Shown in pieces: positions 18,256-28,302 of a stretch of DNA of 64,000 bases. Both the position numbers and the translations under genes were made by a program. Source of the DNA: [Clostridium] polysaccharolyticum. Its GTDB lineage: Bacteria > Bacillota > Clostridia > Lachnospirales > Lachnospiraceae. Below the pieces are notes generated by a model. The model saw only the letters and a list, made by a program, of their open reading frames with translations, was not told the DNA's origin and did not search any database. Numbering within the stretch: the stretch's first letter is position 1; each line of letters starts with the position of its first letter. The DNA is taken from the NCBI RefSeq assembly GCF_900111595.1, contig NZ_FOHN01000005.1, forward strand, positions 150,618 through 214,617, given 5' to 3'.

Positions 18256-19733
18256 ATGTTACCTGATATTTCTGGCGGCCATTCCGCCTATCAAAACTTT
18301 CTTGTTACAAATCTTCGTAAATATTATCCGAATCCTGATTCCATTTCCCGTTCCACTTGGGACATCATCGACCGTTTTGGAATCTCGATCTGTCCTTTAC
18401 GGATGAGTTTATGAAACCTAAATATTCCGTCTTTGGACCTAAGCCAAGAACTCCATCCTGTATGCAGCGTTCTTATCTGTTATCTCTTGATTTCAAAGTA
18501 ACATCCATTACCGACTGGGTGGCACAGCTTAAAATTAATCCTCTCTATGCCATTCTTAGCGGTTTTGACTTTGGCAATACTCCTGGTGTCGGTACATTTT
18601 ACGACTTTTTCTCCAGGATGTGGGACTCTGATGACAGCCATCTTTCCCCTCACATTCATCCTTTAAAAGTTAAGGTGAAAAAGCCGAAAACCAAAGGCTC
18701 TAAGGCTGATTCTGTTGAGAAAGTTACAGTAGAAGAACTTCTTCCACAGCTTGAAAATACCATCTTTGACCTTCACGAACAGCCTTACGGTTCCTTGTTC
18801 AGACTTTATAAATCAGAATTCCTTGATGTATCTGTTTCCAAAGGACTTATTACTCCTGAATCACTTGCAATTGCTGGCGATGGCACACCTGTTGTCACTT
18901 CACATAGAGAACGCAAACACCGGATCTGTGACTGTGCTTCAAAGGATATCACTGACTGTAAATGTGACCAGTACTTCTCCCAGCCCGACTGTGATATTGG
19001 CTGGGATTCTTCCAGAAACTGCTGGTATCATGGCTATGATTTATACATGCTTATTGCTTCTGAAAGTGACCTGCCTGTTTTTCCATTGCTTTCTCCTGCT
19101 TCAAAGCATGATTCCCACGGATTTCTTCATACTTTTTTCAGGATGAAATCCTTTTTGCCCGATTACAGCGTAAATAAGCTTCTTCTTGATTCTGCCCATG
19201 ATGCCATGCCTTATTACGAATACTGCAAACGTAACTCCATCACGCCTTTTATTGATTTGAACTGGAAAAGGGGAAGTAATCTGCCTTACAAGAACGACTT
19301 TACCATTGGCAGGGATGGCGTCCCTATCTGCAAAGAAGGCCGTCGTATGAACCATGATGGTTCTGAACCTTCTAAATACCGACTTAAATTCAGATGCCCC
19401 CTTGCAAGCCGTAAATATGGCTGTTCCTGTGAACCTCCATGCTCTGGAACAAAGTATGGACGAACTGTTCATTTGGCCATGAAAGATAATCCAAGATTAT
19501 TTAATATACCACCTCGTGACAGCGAGGAATGGAAAAAGGAATACAATGCAAGAACCTCTGCGGAACGTTCCAATAAACGTGAGAAATTAGACTTCAGATT
19601 AGAAGACGGCAGACACCGCTCTACTAAGCTGTGGTACTGCCGCCTCTATCACATCATGATGTTACAGCATCTTGATGCATGGGATTTGCCATATGAATCC
19701 GCCCTCAGAAAGTTGATTCTACAAACGGCATAA
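18256..19733 (+). mobile_element. Insertion sequence: DDE transposase gene with a -1 frameshift
   Basis: GGAGG at 18243-18247 precedes the ATG at 18256. Translation runs MLPDISGGHSAY to about IIDRFG, then the frame must shift by -1 near 18375-18385 (around CGTTTTGGA) to continue as NLDLSFTDEFMKPKYS and on to the stop at 19733. The long part has DDE features: Asp in IAGDGTPVVT, Asp in LLLDSAHDAMPYY, and Glu in SAERSNKREKLDF, consistent with the DDE_Tnp_1/IS1182-like group. Cys-rich motifs (CDCASKDITDCKC) may bind zinc. The shift may be a mutation or programmed; TTTT is not a classic slippery heptamer. No terminal inverted repeats could be fixed. Confidence 0.8.
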
Positions 19734-20000
19734 TCCTTTACTATTATATCTCATTTTTACAAACATAGCGACAGTTATGTTTATTTCTCATGTCTACTTT
19801 TTTCGTTTTCGGATAATATTCACTTTTCAATGTTCATTTCCAACTAAGCTGGTTGTAATCACTCAGGATTCCGAGAGATTATTTATCACTCCTATCTTGC
19901 CCATCTATTTTTTTCTCATATTGGAGTCTTTCATAAATCTGCAAATGTTTTTTTCATTTTTATGTATATTATATAATATGTGTCCCATTTTTTTCAAAAA
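19734..20000. other. Gene-free stretch after the transposase
   Basis: AT-rich sequence with no credible ORF, RNA or promoter pair on either strand. It probably contains the right end of the IS, but no inverted repeat matching the left side was convincing. Confidence 0.4.
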
Positions 20001-20032
20001 AAGTGCAGAAAGTCCTCAAACTTTCTGCACTT
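20001..20032 (-). terminator. Terminator of the ddl-murF operon
   Basis: A perfect 12-bp stem (AAGTGCAGAAAG and complement) with an 8-base loop, followed on the minus strand by TTTTTTTG. It begins 6 bp after the murF stop codon. Confidence 0.92.
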
Positions 20033-20037
20033 ACTCT

Positions 20038-21408
20038 CTATTTCTTTAATTCCTCCACGACCTGCTCAAATTTCATAAAATGAGAAGCCTTTACTAAAAT
20101 CGTATCCCCCTCTTCTACAAATCCATAAAGTTTCTCTAACAATTCCTCTCTAGTTGCAAAATACATAACCTTTGTCCTGGAATCGCTAACAGCCTCTGCG
20201 CCTTTCTTCATTTCCTCACAAAGAGTACCCACACAGGCCAATACATCAATGTTATGGCTGGCAGCATATTCTCCCACTCCATAATGAAGCTGTTTTTCGT
20301 CAGTTCCAAGTTCGCCCATATCACCTAAAATAGCAACCTTACGTCCAGTTGCTTTGGCAAGAACATCTAACGAAGAACGCATGGAAACCGGATTGGCATT
20401 ATAACAGTCATCAATTACCGTCTTGTTGTTCACATTGAGGATATTGTTTCGTCCGCCGGTTGGCTTTAATGCCTCAATACCCGCTTTGATTTCTTCCATG
20501 GCAAGCCCTAACTGTAACCCAACCTGAGCTCCTGCTAAAGCATTATAAACCATATGCATTCCTGGGATTGGAATCCATACATTCACCTTTTCATTACCAA
20601 TACAGATATCGCACTGAATTCCTTCCAAGCCTTTATCCACTACATTCACTGCATAAATGTCATTCCCCGTCTCTAGCCCGTAGAACTTTGGACAAATCCT
20701 TTTATGGTCTTTTAACGTAACCAGCTTATCATCGTCGCCATTTAAAACAGCTACACAGTTTTCTCTGGCAAAATCATAAATCTCTGACTTAGCTTTCAAA
20801 ATCCCGTCTCTTGAATGAAGATTTTCCAAATGACAAAGCCCGATGTTCGTCATAACGACAATGTCCGGGCGAACCATTTTGCTTAAACGGTGCATTTCGC
20901 CAAAATCACTAATGCCCATTTCCAGAACTGCCACTTCATGTTCCTCCTCAATACTGAAAATGGTAATTGGCACACCAATTTCATTGTTGAAATTGCCTTG
21001 TGTTTTCTGCACTTTGTATTTCTGCTCTAATATAGAAGCAATCATCTCCTTGGTACTGGTCTTTCCTACACTTCCAGTAATCCCAACCACTTTAATATCC
21101 AAAGTCTGACGGTAATACTCTGCAATCTCCTTTATTGCCTGTGTACAGGAATCTACTTTAATATATGGACCATTTGCATGCTCTGGTGCATCTTCTACCA
21201 GACAGCATACCGCTCCTTTTTCATAAGCCCCTTCTACAAATGTATGGCCATCTACACGTTCCCCTTTAATGGCAACAAATAAAGAACCATTTTCTATTTT
21301 TCTGCTATCCAGTGTAATTCCACTGACGCAGGATATTTTTTCATTTTCCGAGCCAACATACAAGCCATTACATGCCTTGGCAATTTGCTCAAGTGACATA
21401 TTTTTCAT
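20038..21408 (-). CDS. murF: UDP-MurNAc-tripeptide:D-Ala-D-Ala ligase
   Basis: A 456-residue Mur ligase that adds D-Ala-D-Ala to the peptidoglycan precursor in the cytoplasm. The ATP loop reads GITGSVGKTSTKEM, the central domain has NIGLCHLENL, and NANPVSMRSSL lies in the C-terminal region. I moved the start to the ATG at 21408, which has GGAGG at the right spacing; a GTG 12 bases upstream overlaps that site. The gene follows ddl, which makes its D-Ala-D-Ala substrate, by about 27 bp. Confidence 0.96.
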   Translation of the reverse strand: MKNMSLEQIAKACNGLYVGSENEKISCVSGITLDSRKIENGSLFVAIKGERVDGHTFVEGAYEKGAVCCLVEDAPEHANGPYIKVDSCTQAIKEIAEYYRQTLDIKVVGITGSVGKTSTKEMIASILEQKYKVQKTQGNFNNEIGVPITIFSIEEEHEVAVLEMGISDFGEMHRLSKMVRPDIVVMTNIGLCHLENLHSRDGILKAKSEIYDFARENCVAVLNGDDDKLVTLKDHKRICPKFYGLETGNDIYAVNVVDKGLEGIQCDICIGNEKVNVWIPIPGMHMVYNALAGAQVGLQLGLAMEEIKAGIEALKPTGGRNNILNVNNKTVIDDCYNANPVSMRSSLDVLAKATGRKVAILGDMGELGTDEKQLHYGVGEYAASHNIDVLACVGTLCEEMKKGAEAVSDSRTKVMYFATREELLEKLYGFVEEGDTILVKASHFMKFEQVVEELKK

Positions 21409-21435
21409 ACTAACCTCCACGACTCTATCCCTAAT

Positions 21436-22479
21436 TTACTTCGTATATTTTGCTTTGGAAACTTTTAAAATCCAGTCACAAAGCTGGTTAAAATCGTATC
21501 CAATCACAGCTGCCTCCTGTGGCAATAGGCTTGTTGGAGTCATGCCTGGCAATGTATTTGCTTCCAGACAATACATTTTCCCACTTTCATCCATCATAAA
21601 ATCAATTCTTGCATAAGATTCAATTCCTAATGCTTCATAAGCACGTTCTGCATACATCTGCATTTTTCTTGTCTGATCCTCTGTTAATACAGCAGGGCAA
21701 GTCTCAACTGTACTGCCTGCCTGATATTTGTTTTTATAATCATAAAATCCTTCAATTGGAGCTATTTCAATAATAGGAAGTGCTTTTCCTTCGATAACGC
21801 CAACGGAAAATTCACGTCCCTTGATAAACTGTTCCACTACAACTTCATTTTCAAATGCAAATGCATCTGCCAATGCTTTTTTAAATTCTTCCAGATTGTG
21901 TGCAATGGATACCCCTACACTAGAGCCGCCACAGCAAGGCTTAACGATACATGGATATACATTCCAGCCAGAAGATCCGCTTCCTTGTGTCATAGTAGTT
22001 CCTGCTGCTACTGGAACATCATGGGACTGGAAAAACTTACGGGAGATTCCTTTATCCATAGCAAGGGCACTGCTTAAATATCCTGTTCCTGTATACGGAA
22101 TGCCCATCAAGTCAAATGTTGCCTGAATCCTGCCATCTTCACCGTTAGAACCATGCAATGCCATAAATACCATATCGGCCATCTGGCAAACCTCAAGAAC
22201 ATGGGCACCAAAAATATTGTCTGATTTATCTTTTCGCATAGCCTTTACCTGTTCAATATCCGGATTCTCTGCTGTAATTCCATTGACATTTTTCACCCAG
22301 TTATACTCCATTGTAAAAATATCGGATGAAACGGTTTCCATTTCTTCTAACCCCAAAAATAAATCTACCAGTATAACGTTATGTCCGTTTTGCTTTAATG
22401 CCTCATATACTTTGGTTCCTGTGATTAGGGATACATCTCTTTCTGTACTGGTTCCCCCTGCTAAAACTACGATATTCAT
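21436..22479 (-). CDS. ddl: D-alanine-D-alanine ligase
   Basis: A 347-residue ATP-grasp enzyme. LAGGTSTERDVSL opens the N-terminal domain, PCIVKPCCGGSSVGVS carries the phosphate-binding loop, and EANTLPGMTPTSLLPQ contains the metal and substrate residues. The true start is the ATG at 22479, preceded by AGGAGG; the longer frame begins 27 bases earlier without a ribosome site. The dipeptide product feeds MurF from the next gene. Confidence 0.96.
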   Translation of the reverse strand: MNIVVLAGGTSTERDVSLITGTKVYEALKQNGHNVILVDLFLGLEEMETVSSDIFTMEYNWVKNVNGITAENPDIEQVKAMRKDKSDNIFGAHVLEVCQMADMVFMALHGSNGEDGRIQATFDLMGIPYTGTGYLSSALAMDKGISRKFFQSHDVPVAAGTTMTQGSGSSGWNVYPCIVKPCCGGSSVGVSIAHNLEEFKKALADAFAFENEVVVEQFIKGREFSVGVIEGKALPIIEIAPIEGFYDYKNKYQAGSTVETCPAVLTEDQTRKMQMYAERAYEALGIESYARIDFMMDESGKMYCLEANTLPGMTPTSLLPQEAAVIGYDFNQLCDWILKVSKAKYTK

Positions 22480-22657
22480 AGTATGCCTCCTAGTGTTACA
22501 ATTCAAATTTTTCCTTGAAATATCTTGATTCTGTTATTTCTATATAATATGAAAATGTGTATGGAAATACTACATTTTGTGGGTTTTTATGTGGTTTCGC
22601 ATTATTTTTGGAATAATACTTTCGCCAAATTTAGATTATAGCACAATAGGTTTTAAA

Positions 22658-22684
22658 ATGCCACTTCATTTTTTGAAGTGGCAT
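22658..22684 (-). terminator. Terminator of the DUF262-ATPase-HNH operon
   Basis: A perfect 11-bp stem ATGCCACTTCA with a 5-base loop, followed on the minus strand by TTTTAAAA. It lies 8 bp after the HNH gene stop. Confidence 0.8.
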
Positions 22685-22691
22685 GGTGTCG

Positions 22692-23504
22692 TTATACGAT
22701 TCTATGTAAAGCCAAATAATTTCTATACAACTCTACGCAATATTCCACTCTATTCTCAGGTTTAATGGTCTCTAATATGTCTATAAATAAATCTACAATA
22801 TAATTCGCATGGTACTCTCGTTTCTTCAAATATTTTCCTTCTGCGTTTATTGTCTCTTCTAAAAAATGAAATAAAGCCTGTGTTCGCATTCCTTCGTCAT
22901 TTAACGCAAATTGGTTTATGTGATCGATAATAAACTTCTTCTCATCTTCTGAGTATTCACCATAATCTATACTTGGTTCAAACTCAGCTGTGGATAGATT
23001 GTATTGTATTCTTAAATCATGTCCTGTATCTTTCCCTATAACTCCTTGTGGCTGTAGAATAATATGAGCCCTCTTATTACTTAAATATTTATCCCTTAGC
23101 TTTTTATAATCTGAACACATACTTTTACATTTTGTTTTCTTACAATCCTTTTTGCTCTCTAACAGCTTACGATCAATTTCAATACACTCTTTCCTCTCTT
23201 TTTCACCGATTCTTTTAAACGATATATTACATTTTGAGCAGGCAAGACCAATATTCGGAACGCACTTAGCTAATATAGAATCTTCATTCCCCTTTTCTAT
23301 TGCGTGTTCTAAATGCCCCTCTGAAATTTCTCGATCATTCTTTAAATTCGTGTAACAATACATACAGTGTTTTTCACTGGTCACTTCTAATAACTTATAT
23401 AAATTATCATGAGCTGCTTTTGGACTTTTATAACCATATTCTGTATTATCATCGTACTTTGGTCTGAAATCTGGTAACGTCAAGTAATTCTTATTAGTTG
23501 CCAT
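22692..23504 (-). CDS. HNH-type nuclease, third gene of a putative defence operon
   Basis: A 270-residue protein with an HNH zinc-nuclease layout in residues 47-100: CMYC, then GHLEHAIEKG, then PNIGLACSKCN. The paired Cys groups would hold a structural zinc, with His-Glu-His and Asn forming the beta-beta-alpha metal site. A second Cys cluster (CKKTKCKSMC, about 119-128) is unassigned. The C-terminal half is alpha-helical and unrecognised. It follows the ATPase gene by 8 bp. Pairing of an SMC-like ATPase with an HNH protein recalls PtuA-PtuB of Septu systems, but here a DUF262 protein is added. It probably cuts nucleic acid when licensed by its partners. Confidence 0.75.
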   Translation of the reverse strand: MATNKNYLTLPDFRPKYDDNTEYGYKSPKAAHDNLYKLLEVTSEKHCMYCYTNLKNDREISEGHLEHAIEKGNEDSILAKCVPNIGLACSKCNISFKRIGEKERKECIEIDRKLLESKKDCKKTKCKSMCSDYKKLRDKYLSNKRAHIILQPQGVIGKDTGHDLRIQYNLSTAEFEPSIDYGEYSEDEKKFIIDHINQFALNDEGMRTQALFHFLEETINAEGKYLKKREYHANYIVDLFIDILETIKPENRVEYCVELYRNYLALHRIV

Positions 23505-23512
23505 AACCTAAA

Positions 23513-24457
23513 TCACCCTTCTATTTGTTTTAACATAAATTTCTGCGTTAATGTTAATTCTCCATTTTTTAATTCATATAACATTTCTTCATCTTCAGAC
23601 TTCCACACGCCTGACATTTTATTATTTAATAAATTACGAATTAAAATATCGTTCTTTTCCTTAGGTGTTAGCTGATTATCTGAATACGATTTTACGCTAA
23701 ATAATGAATTGGCATATGAAACACTATTATAATCTCCTGAATCCAATCGTTCCCATGTGTCACCCGATAGCACGATTAAATTACAATTATCTATACTTGC
23801 AACCAGATCCGCAGAATGTGTGGTAATCAGAAATCTGATATCCTGAAATGTATTTACAAGAAACTGAAAGAAAGCTGCATTTGTTTTTGGATGCAGATAC
23901 TCATCTATTTCATCAATAATAACCGTTCTATCCTTAATCTCTTTTGTATAGGTATCAAAGAATACTAATTCCAGCAAAATTCGTATTACAGCCTGATAAC
24001 CATTGGATAAGGCCATCTCTTCTTCATTAATATATGAAGTCTTAAATATTTCCTGTTTTATGGTCAATTCTATATTCCAAAATTTCTTCAATAGTCTGTT
24101 TAATGATTCAGCAAAATACGGATAAATCTCCCCAATGTGATTGGTCGCTTGTCCATTCCAGAAAAATGTATCTTTTAAATTATAATTTTCTTCAAGAATA
24201 CGGTTTTCATTAATCTTTTCAGAATAGTGTAGCTTAATTATATCCATTTCTTTTAAAGATACTTCACTAATATTAAAGCCTCTATTAACAGAATCAATAA
24301 AATAGTACTCATTTTTATCGCACTGTTCCATGACCATTTTCAGAATCTGCGATTTACCACTAGCATTTTCACCAAGCATAATCGTATTTCGATATGGCAG
24401 TTCTTTTTTCAAAATCGTTTCTGTGATTGACTCAATCATTCTTTGATAAGAACTCAT
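23513..24457 (-). CDS. SMC/ABC-like AAA ATPase, second gene of a putative defence operon
   Basis: A 314-residue ATPase with Walker A GENASGKSQ (about 27-35), an ABC-signature-like ALSNGYQAVIRI, Walker B TVIIDEIDEYLHP and a switch histidine in LITTHSADLV. This is the order of OLD/RecF/PtuA-type ATPases, but there is no TOPRIM domain, so nuclease action must come from a partner. I set the start at the ATG 24457, with GGGGTG 6 bases before it; a GTG 9 bases upstream overlaps that site. The gene overlaps the end of the DUF262 gene by 26 bp and so is translationally coupled to it. Confidence 0.85.
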   Translation of the reverse strand: MSSYQRMIESITETILKKELPYRNTIMLGENASGKSQILKMVMEQCDKNEYYFIDSVNRGFNISEVSLKEMDIIKLHYSEKINENRILEENYNLKDTFFWNGQATNHIGEIYPYFAESLNRLLKKFWNIELTIKQEIFKTSYINEEEMALSNGYQAVIRILLELVFFDTYTKEIKDRTVIIDEIDEYLHPKTNAAFFQFLVNTFQDIRFLITTHSADLVASIDNCNLIVLSGDTWERLDSGDYNSVSYANSLFSVKSYSDNQLTPKEKNDILIRNLLNNKMSGVWKSEDEEMLYELKNGELTLTQKFMLKQIEG

Positions 24458-25541
24458 AAATTTCACCCCATCTTCTAATCATATTATCACGTTGTGCGGT
24501 TCTTTTATCTAATGTATCTAAAACTCTGTTCTTTATTGTATTATATGTTTCAAAAGATATCTTTTTGCAGACACTAGTCTTATCCATTACAACAAATATC
24601 CCTTCAAAAACTATTAAAGATTCGATTTTTCTATCAAATTCAAACTTATCAATAAAATTCTCTATACTAGTTCTATATTCTTTCACTTTTTGCTCATCAA
24701 ATTCCATTGAAATTGCTGAAAACTCGTCTAAAAACTTCCGCATTTTACCAGAGTAATTTTCAATATTGAACTTACCATTCTCAAATTTACAGTAATATTT
24801 ATAAGCACATAATTTTAATAAGCATTCCATATCTTTCTCTTTATTATCTATTTGTTTACCATATAGTTTTCTCCACCTAATGTTATTTGCATTTATATCT
24901 TTCAGCATATTATAAAATTTACCCGCAAAAATACCATTTCGTATTTCCTGTGTTTCTAACTTTGTTCCCCCTGCATTTAGATTAGCAAAAATTCTATGAA
25001 TTGCATCCTCAACGCCATCATCTGAATTTACTTTAATTTCTATAATAGAAATCGTTGTATAATCCACCTTTTTCCTTAACTTAGCTGGCAAAGAACTATA
25101 AGATATATCATACTTCTCGCCATTATGTTTCATTTCAAATGCTTTATTTTTCAATGGAAACGTATTCGACAATGCTAATTCAAAATTATCAAACTCTTTA
25201 ATATCAATTAATCTATAATCAAAACAGCTTTTCTTTTCATTACGAAAATACTTTCCTACATAATACAAAAACAGGCTAATTACCCTTTGCTGCCCATCTA
25301 TAATCTCCAAATCGCCTGTCATTGTATTTCTCCATACATAAATTGGAGGAATAGGCAATCCTCTAATAAGCGATACAGCAAGTTCCTGAACCTGTTCCCA
25401 TTTCCATTTATATTTTCTTTGGTACTCTGGAATTATATATAAATAATCATTCACGCCCTCTACTAAGGTTCTAAAACCAATATCCGTTTTATATTGATCA
25501 ATACTTATATTATTATAGATATCTTCAATATTGTTTCTCAC
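24432..25541 (-). CDS. DUF262 (GmrS/SspE-type) protein, first gene of a putative defence operon
   Basis: A 369-residue protein. The DUF262 signature is clear: IPEYQRKYKWKWEQVQELA near residue 40, then PPIYVWR and EIIDGQQRVISLF around 80-95. In GmrSD, BrxU and SspE the DGQQR domain binds or hydrolyses nucleotide and activates an attached DUF1524 HNH domain. Here no DUF1524 half follows; the HNH function is encoded separately two genes on. The start is GTG at 25541 with GGAGG 9 bases upstream. The rest of the protein is helical and Lys/Asn-rich. Role inferred: sensor or regulatory NTPase. Confidence 0.82.
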   Translation of the reverse strand: MRNNIEDIYNNISIDQYKTDIGFRTLVEGVNDYLYIIPEYQRKYKWKWEQVQELAVSLIRGLPIPPIYVWRNTMTGDLEIIDGQQRVISLFLYYVGKYFRNEKKSCFDYRLIDIKEFDNFELALSNTFPLKNKAFEMKHNGEKYDISYSSLPAKLRKKVDYTTISIIEIKVNSDDGVEDAIHRIFANLNAGGTKLETQEIRNGIFAGKFYNMLKDINANNIRWRKLYGKQIDNKEKDMECLLKLCAYKYYCKFENGKFNIENYSGKMRKFLDEFSAISMEFDEQKVKEYRTSIENFIDKFEFDRKIESLIVFEGIFVVMDKTSVCKKISFETYNTIKNRVLDTLDKRTAQRDNMIRRWGEIYEFLSKND

Positions 25542-25580
25542 TATAAAATACCTCCAACTTAACACCAGTCATATTCCTAT

Positions 25581-25609
25581 ATTATATAATAAACATAACA
25601 TAACCACAA
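25581..25609 (-). promoter_or_regulatory. Promoter of the DUF262-ATPase-HNH operon
   Basis: On the minus strand TTGTGG (25609-25604) and TATAAT (25586-25581) are 17 bp apart, about 30 bp before the GGAGG of the GTG start. It is the only good pair in the gap after the fhs terminator. Confidence 0.55.
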
Positions 25610-25617
25610 GAAAAAAC

Positions 25618-25637
25618 GCCCAGCACTTTAGCTGGGC
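25618..25637 (-). terminator. Terminator of fhs
   Basis: A GCCCAGC/GCTGGGC stem with a 6-base loop, followed on the minus strand by GTTTTTTCTT. It lies about 40 bp after the fhs stop. Confidence 0.85.
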
Positions 25638-25676
25638 ATTTCATTTTCCTACTACATAAACTATATTTTCATTTCA

Positions 25677-27347
25677 CTAAAACAATCCCGTAATAACTCC
25701 ATCCTCATTTACGTCAATGTTCTCTGCTGCCGGCTTCTTAGGAAGTCCTGGCATCGTCATGATGGTACCTGTAATCGCAACTACGAACCCTGCCCCAGCG
25801 GAAACATAAATCTCACGGATGTTAATATTAAAATTCTCTGGTCTTCCAAGAAGTGTCGGATCGTCTGATAAGGAATACTGGTTTTTCGCCATGCAGACAG
25901 GCATATTGCCGAATCCTAGCTCTTCTAAACGATTCATAGCTTTTAACGCTAATGGATCGAATGTCACACTAGCAGCTCCATATATCTCTTTTGCAACCGT
26001 TTCGATCTTTTCTCTGATTGACAGGGAGTCATCATAAAGCGGCTTGAAATGGCTTTCTTTCTTTTCAAGGGTTTCCATAACCTTATTGGCTAATTGGATA
26101 CCGCCTTCTCCACCTTTTTCCCAAACCTCAGACAAAGCAAATTCACAGCCTCTGGATTCACAGAATTCTTTTACATATGCAAGTTCCACATCAGAATCTG
26201 TCACAAAACGGTTTAAGGTAACCACACAAGGCACTCCATATTTCTGAACATTTTCAATATGTTTTTCTAAGTTCACAATTCCTTTCTTTAACGCATCCAG
26301 ATTTTCAGCACTTAATTCCGTTTTCGGAATACCGCCATTGTATTTTAAGGCACGTACTGTAGCTACTAATACAACTGCATCTGGTTTCAAACCAGCCATA
26401 CGGCATTTGATATCAAAGAACTTTTCAGCTCCTAAATCCGCTCCAAAACCGGCTTCTGTAATCGTATAATCTGCAAGCTTTAAGGCAGTCTTTGTAGCAC
26501 GCACACTGTTACATCCATGTGCAATATTGGCAAATGGACCACCATGTACGATAGCTGGTGTATTTTCCAATGTCTGAATCAAGTTAGGCATAATGGCATC
26601 TTTTAAAAGTGCCGCCATAGAACCAACTGCATTCAGTTCTTTTGCTGTGACAGGAGTTCCTTCGTATGTATATGCTACGATAATTCTGCCAAGGCGGGCT
26701 TTTAAATCTTCCATATTTTCAGCAAGACAAAGGATTGCCATGATCTCAGAGGCCACCGTAATAATAAAATGATCTTCCCGAACAACACCATCTGTCTTTT
26801 TTCCAAGTCCTACTACAATATTTCTTAATACACGATCATTCATATCCAGACATCTTTTCCATACAACCTGATTTGGATCAATGTTCAACGCATTTCCCTG
26901 CTGTATATGATTATCTAACATAGCCGCTAATAAGTTATTGGCAGAAGTAATTGCGTGGAAGTCACCTGTAAAATGCAGATTCAGATCTTCCATTGGCACT
27001 ACCTGTGCATAACCGCCTCCTGCTGCTCCACCCTTAATGCCAAAACAAGGTCCAAGTGATGGCTCTCGCAATGCAATAACTGCTTTCCTGCCAAGCTTGC
27101 CAAAGGCCTGTCCTAACCCTACTGTTGTAGTGGTTTTTCCTTCTCCTGCAGGTGTTGGATTAATTGCTGTTACAAGAATTAATTTACCATCCTTATTTGT
27201 TTTCACTTTATCCCAAAGTTCATCCGACAACTTTGCTTTGTATTTTCCGTAAAATTCCAAATCTTCCTCTGCAATATGTAACAGCCCTGCAACTTCTTTA
27301 ATGTGTTTCATATTGGCTTCCTGAGCAATTTGTATATCTGTCTTCAT
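25677..27347 (-). CDS. fhs: Formate-tetrahydrofolate ligase
   Basis: A 556-residue enzyme of full family length that uses ATP to make 10-formyl-THF from formate. The nucleotide loop [16 protein letters not shown] is near residues 68-83, and [19 protein letters not shown] is the conserved stretch that follows. It is a methyl-branch enzyme of the Wood-Ljungdahl pathway and also serves purine and fMet synthesis. The CO dehydrogenase 13 kb away fits an acetogenic or one-carbon context, but fhs is common in clostridia generally. It is a single-gene unit with its own terminator. Confidence 0.97.
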   Translation of the reverse strand: MKTDIQIAQEANMKHIKEVAGLLHIAEEDLEFYGKYKAKLSDELWDKVKTNKDGKLILVTAINPTPAGEGKTTTTVGLGQAFGKLGRKAVIALREPSLGPCFGIKGGAAGGGYAQVVPMEDLNLHFTGDFHAITSANNLLAAMLDNHIQQGNALNIDPNQVVWKRCLDMNDRVLRNIVVGLGKKTDGVVREDHFIITVASEIMAILCLAENMEDLKARLGRIIVAYTYEGTPVTAKELNAVGSMAALLKDAIMPNLIQTLENTPAIVHGGPFANIAHGCNSVRATKTALKLADYTITEAGFGADLGAEKFFDIKCRMAGLKPDAVVLVATVRALKYNGGIPKTELSAENLDALKKGIVNLEKHIENVQKYGVPCVVTLNRFVTDSDVELAYVKEFCESRGCEFALSEVWEKGGEGGIQLANKVMETLEKKESHFKPLYDDSLSIREKIETVAKEIYGAASVTFDPLALKAMNRLEELGFGNMPVCMAKNQYSLSDDPTLLGRPENFNINIREIYVSAGAGFVVAITGTIMTMPGLPKKPAAENIDVNEDGVITGLF

Positions 27348-27414
27348 GCTTCGTGTCCTCCCAAATCATAAAATCAATAAACTTAAAATTGATAATATCA
27401 TAAAAGCCGAGATA

Positions 27415-28290
27415 TTACAACCTCTTGTATAGCTGTTTCTTAATATACTCTAAATATAGTGCCACAATATTTATGTCTGAACAGCTGTATAACATGCGTG
27501 ATCCTACAACATCTTCTATTTCATTAAATATCAGCGCACCATTATCCCCAATGATAAAATCAATTCCTGCAAGGCCAAAATCAAACAAGTCTATAATACG
27601 TTCCACGATTTCTTTTTCTTCGTCCTCTAGTGTATAAAATTCTGCCTTTCCACCAAGAGAAAAATTAGAACGGAATCCATCTGTTCCTGTACGAAGCACA
27701 GCTCCTACAATTTCATTTCCAACAATATAAACACGTAAATCCTGTTTTCTAGAGCTTGCGAAAGGCTGAATTACCACATGGTCATCAAGCTTTTCATATA
27801 TCGGCATAATCTCCTGCCCTTCTTCCACTAAAAACACCTGTGAACCACCATGGCCTGATACAGATTTTACTACAAATGGTCTTGGGACAGAAGAAATCTT
27901 AGACAACAGAAAATTCTTGTGGACAAACTGGCTATCTACCATTGCCACCCCCGTCTTTGCCACATACTGATAAGTCTGTGCCTTGTCATTGCAGACAGAT
28001 GCCACAAACGAACTATTGAAAACCGGAATATCCATCAATTCTAACTGCCTGCTAAGGAGTGGGTAATTCATCCGGACAATTGCAAAATCAGGTTTTTCTA
28101 ATTCTTTCCCTTCATACAAAAGGTACCATTCCTCATACTGAACACCAAATTCCATATCTTCAATATACATAAGCTCTATGTCAATGCCTAGCTTCTCCCC
28201 TTCCACTTTATGAAACTCAATATATCCTTCATTCCTTTTTGCATCCTCTTTGTTATATAAAATCCAGCCATGTAACTTTTTTTCTTCCAT
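27415..28290 (-). CDS. RimK-like ATP-grasp ligase (tandem copy 2)
   Basis: A 291-residue ATP-grasp protein. FVVKSVSGHGGSQVFLV supplies the ATP-binding loop, DLRVYIVGNEIVGAVLRTG is the central strand, and FNEIEDVVGSRMLY holds the metal-binding Glu and Asn. The closest architecture is RimK/LysX/YheC-type carboxylate-amine ligases, which form peptide-like bonds. Its substrate is unknown. A paralogue lies 12 bp upstream. The altered last motif (NEIEDVVGSR in place of EVNSNAHFKN in the paralogue) suggests that the two use different acceptors. Confidence 0.8.
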   Translation of the reverse strand: MEEKKLHGWILYNKEDAKRNEGYIEFHKVEGEKLGIDIELMYIEDMEFGVQYEEWYLLYEGKELEKPDFAIVRMNYPLLSRQLELMDIPVFNSSFVASVCNDKAQTYQYVAKTGVAMVDSQFVHKNFLLSKISSVPRPFVVKSVSGHGGSQVFLVEEGQEIMPIYEKLDDHVVIQPFASSRKQDLRVYIVGNEIVGAVLRTGTDGFRSNFSLGGKAEFYTLEDEEKEIVERIIDLFDFGLAGIDFIIGDNGALIFNEIEDVVGSRMLYSCSDINIVALYLEYIKKQLYKRL

Positions 28291-28302
28291 GCCATGCTTC
28301 TC

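Noticed and set aside
18164..20003. ACTTTTTTTG on both sides of the IS as terminal inverted repeats
   Set aside because: The right copy is the U-tract of the murF terminator and the match fades after about 11 bases, so it is probably chance.
19777..20049. 90-codon ORF after the transposase
   Set aside because: Phe/Ile/Leu-rich translation of AT-rich DNA; it runs through the murF terminator and has no ribosome site.
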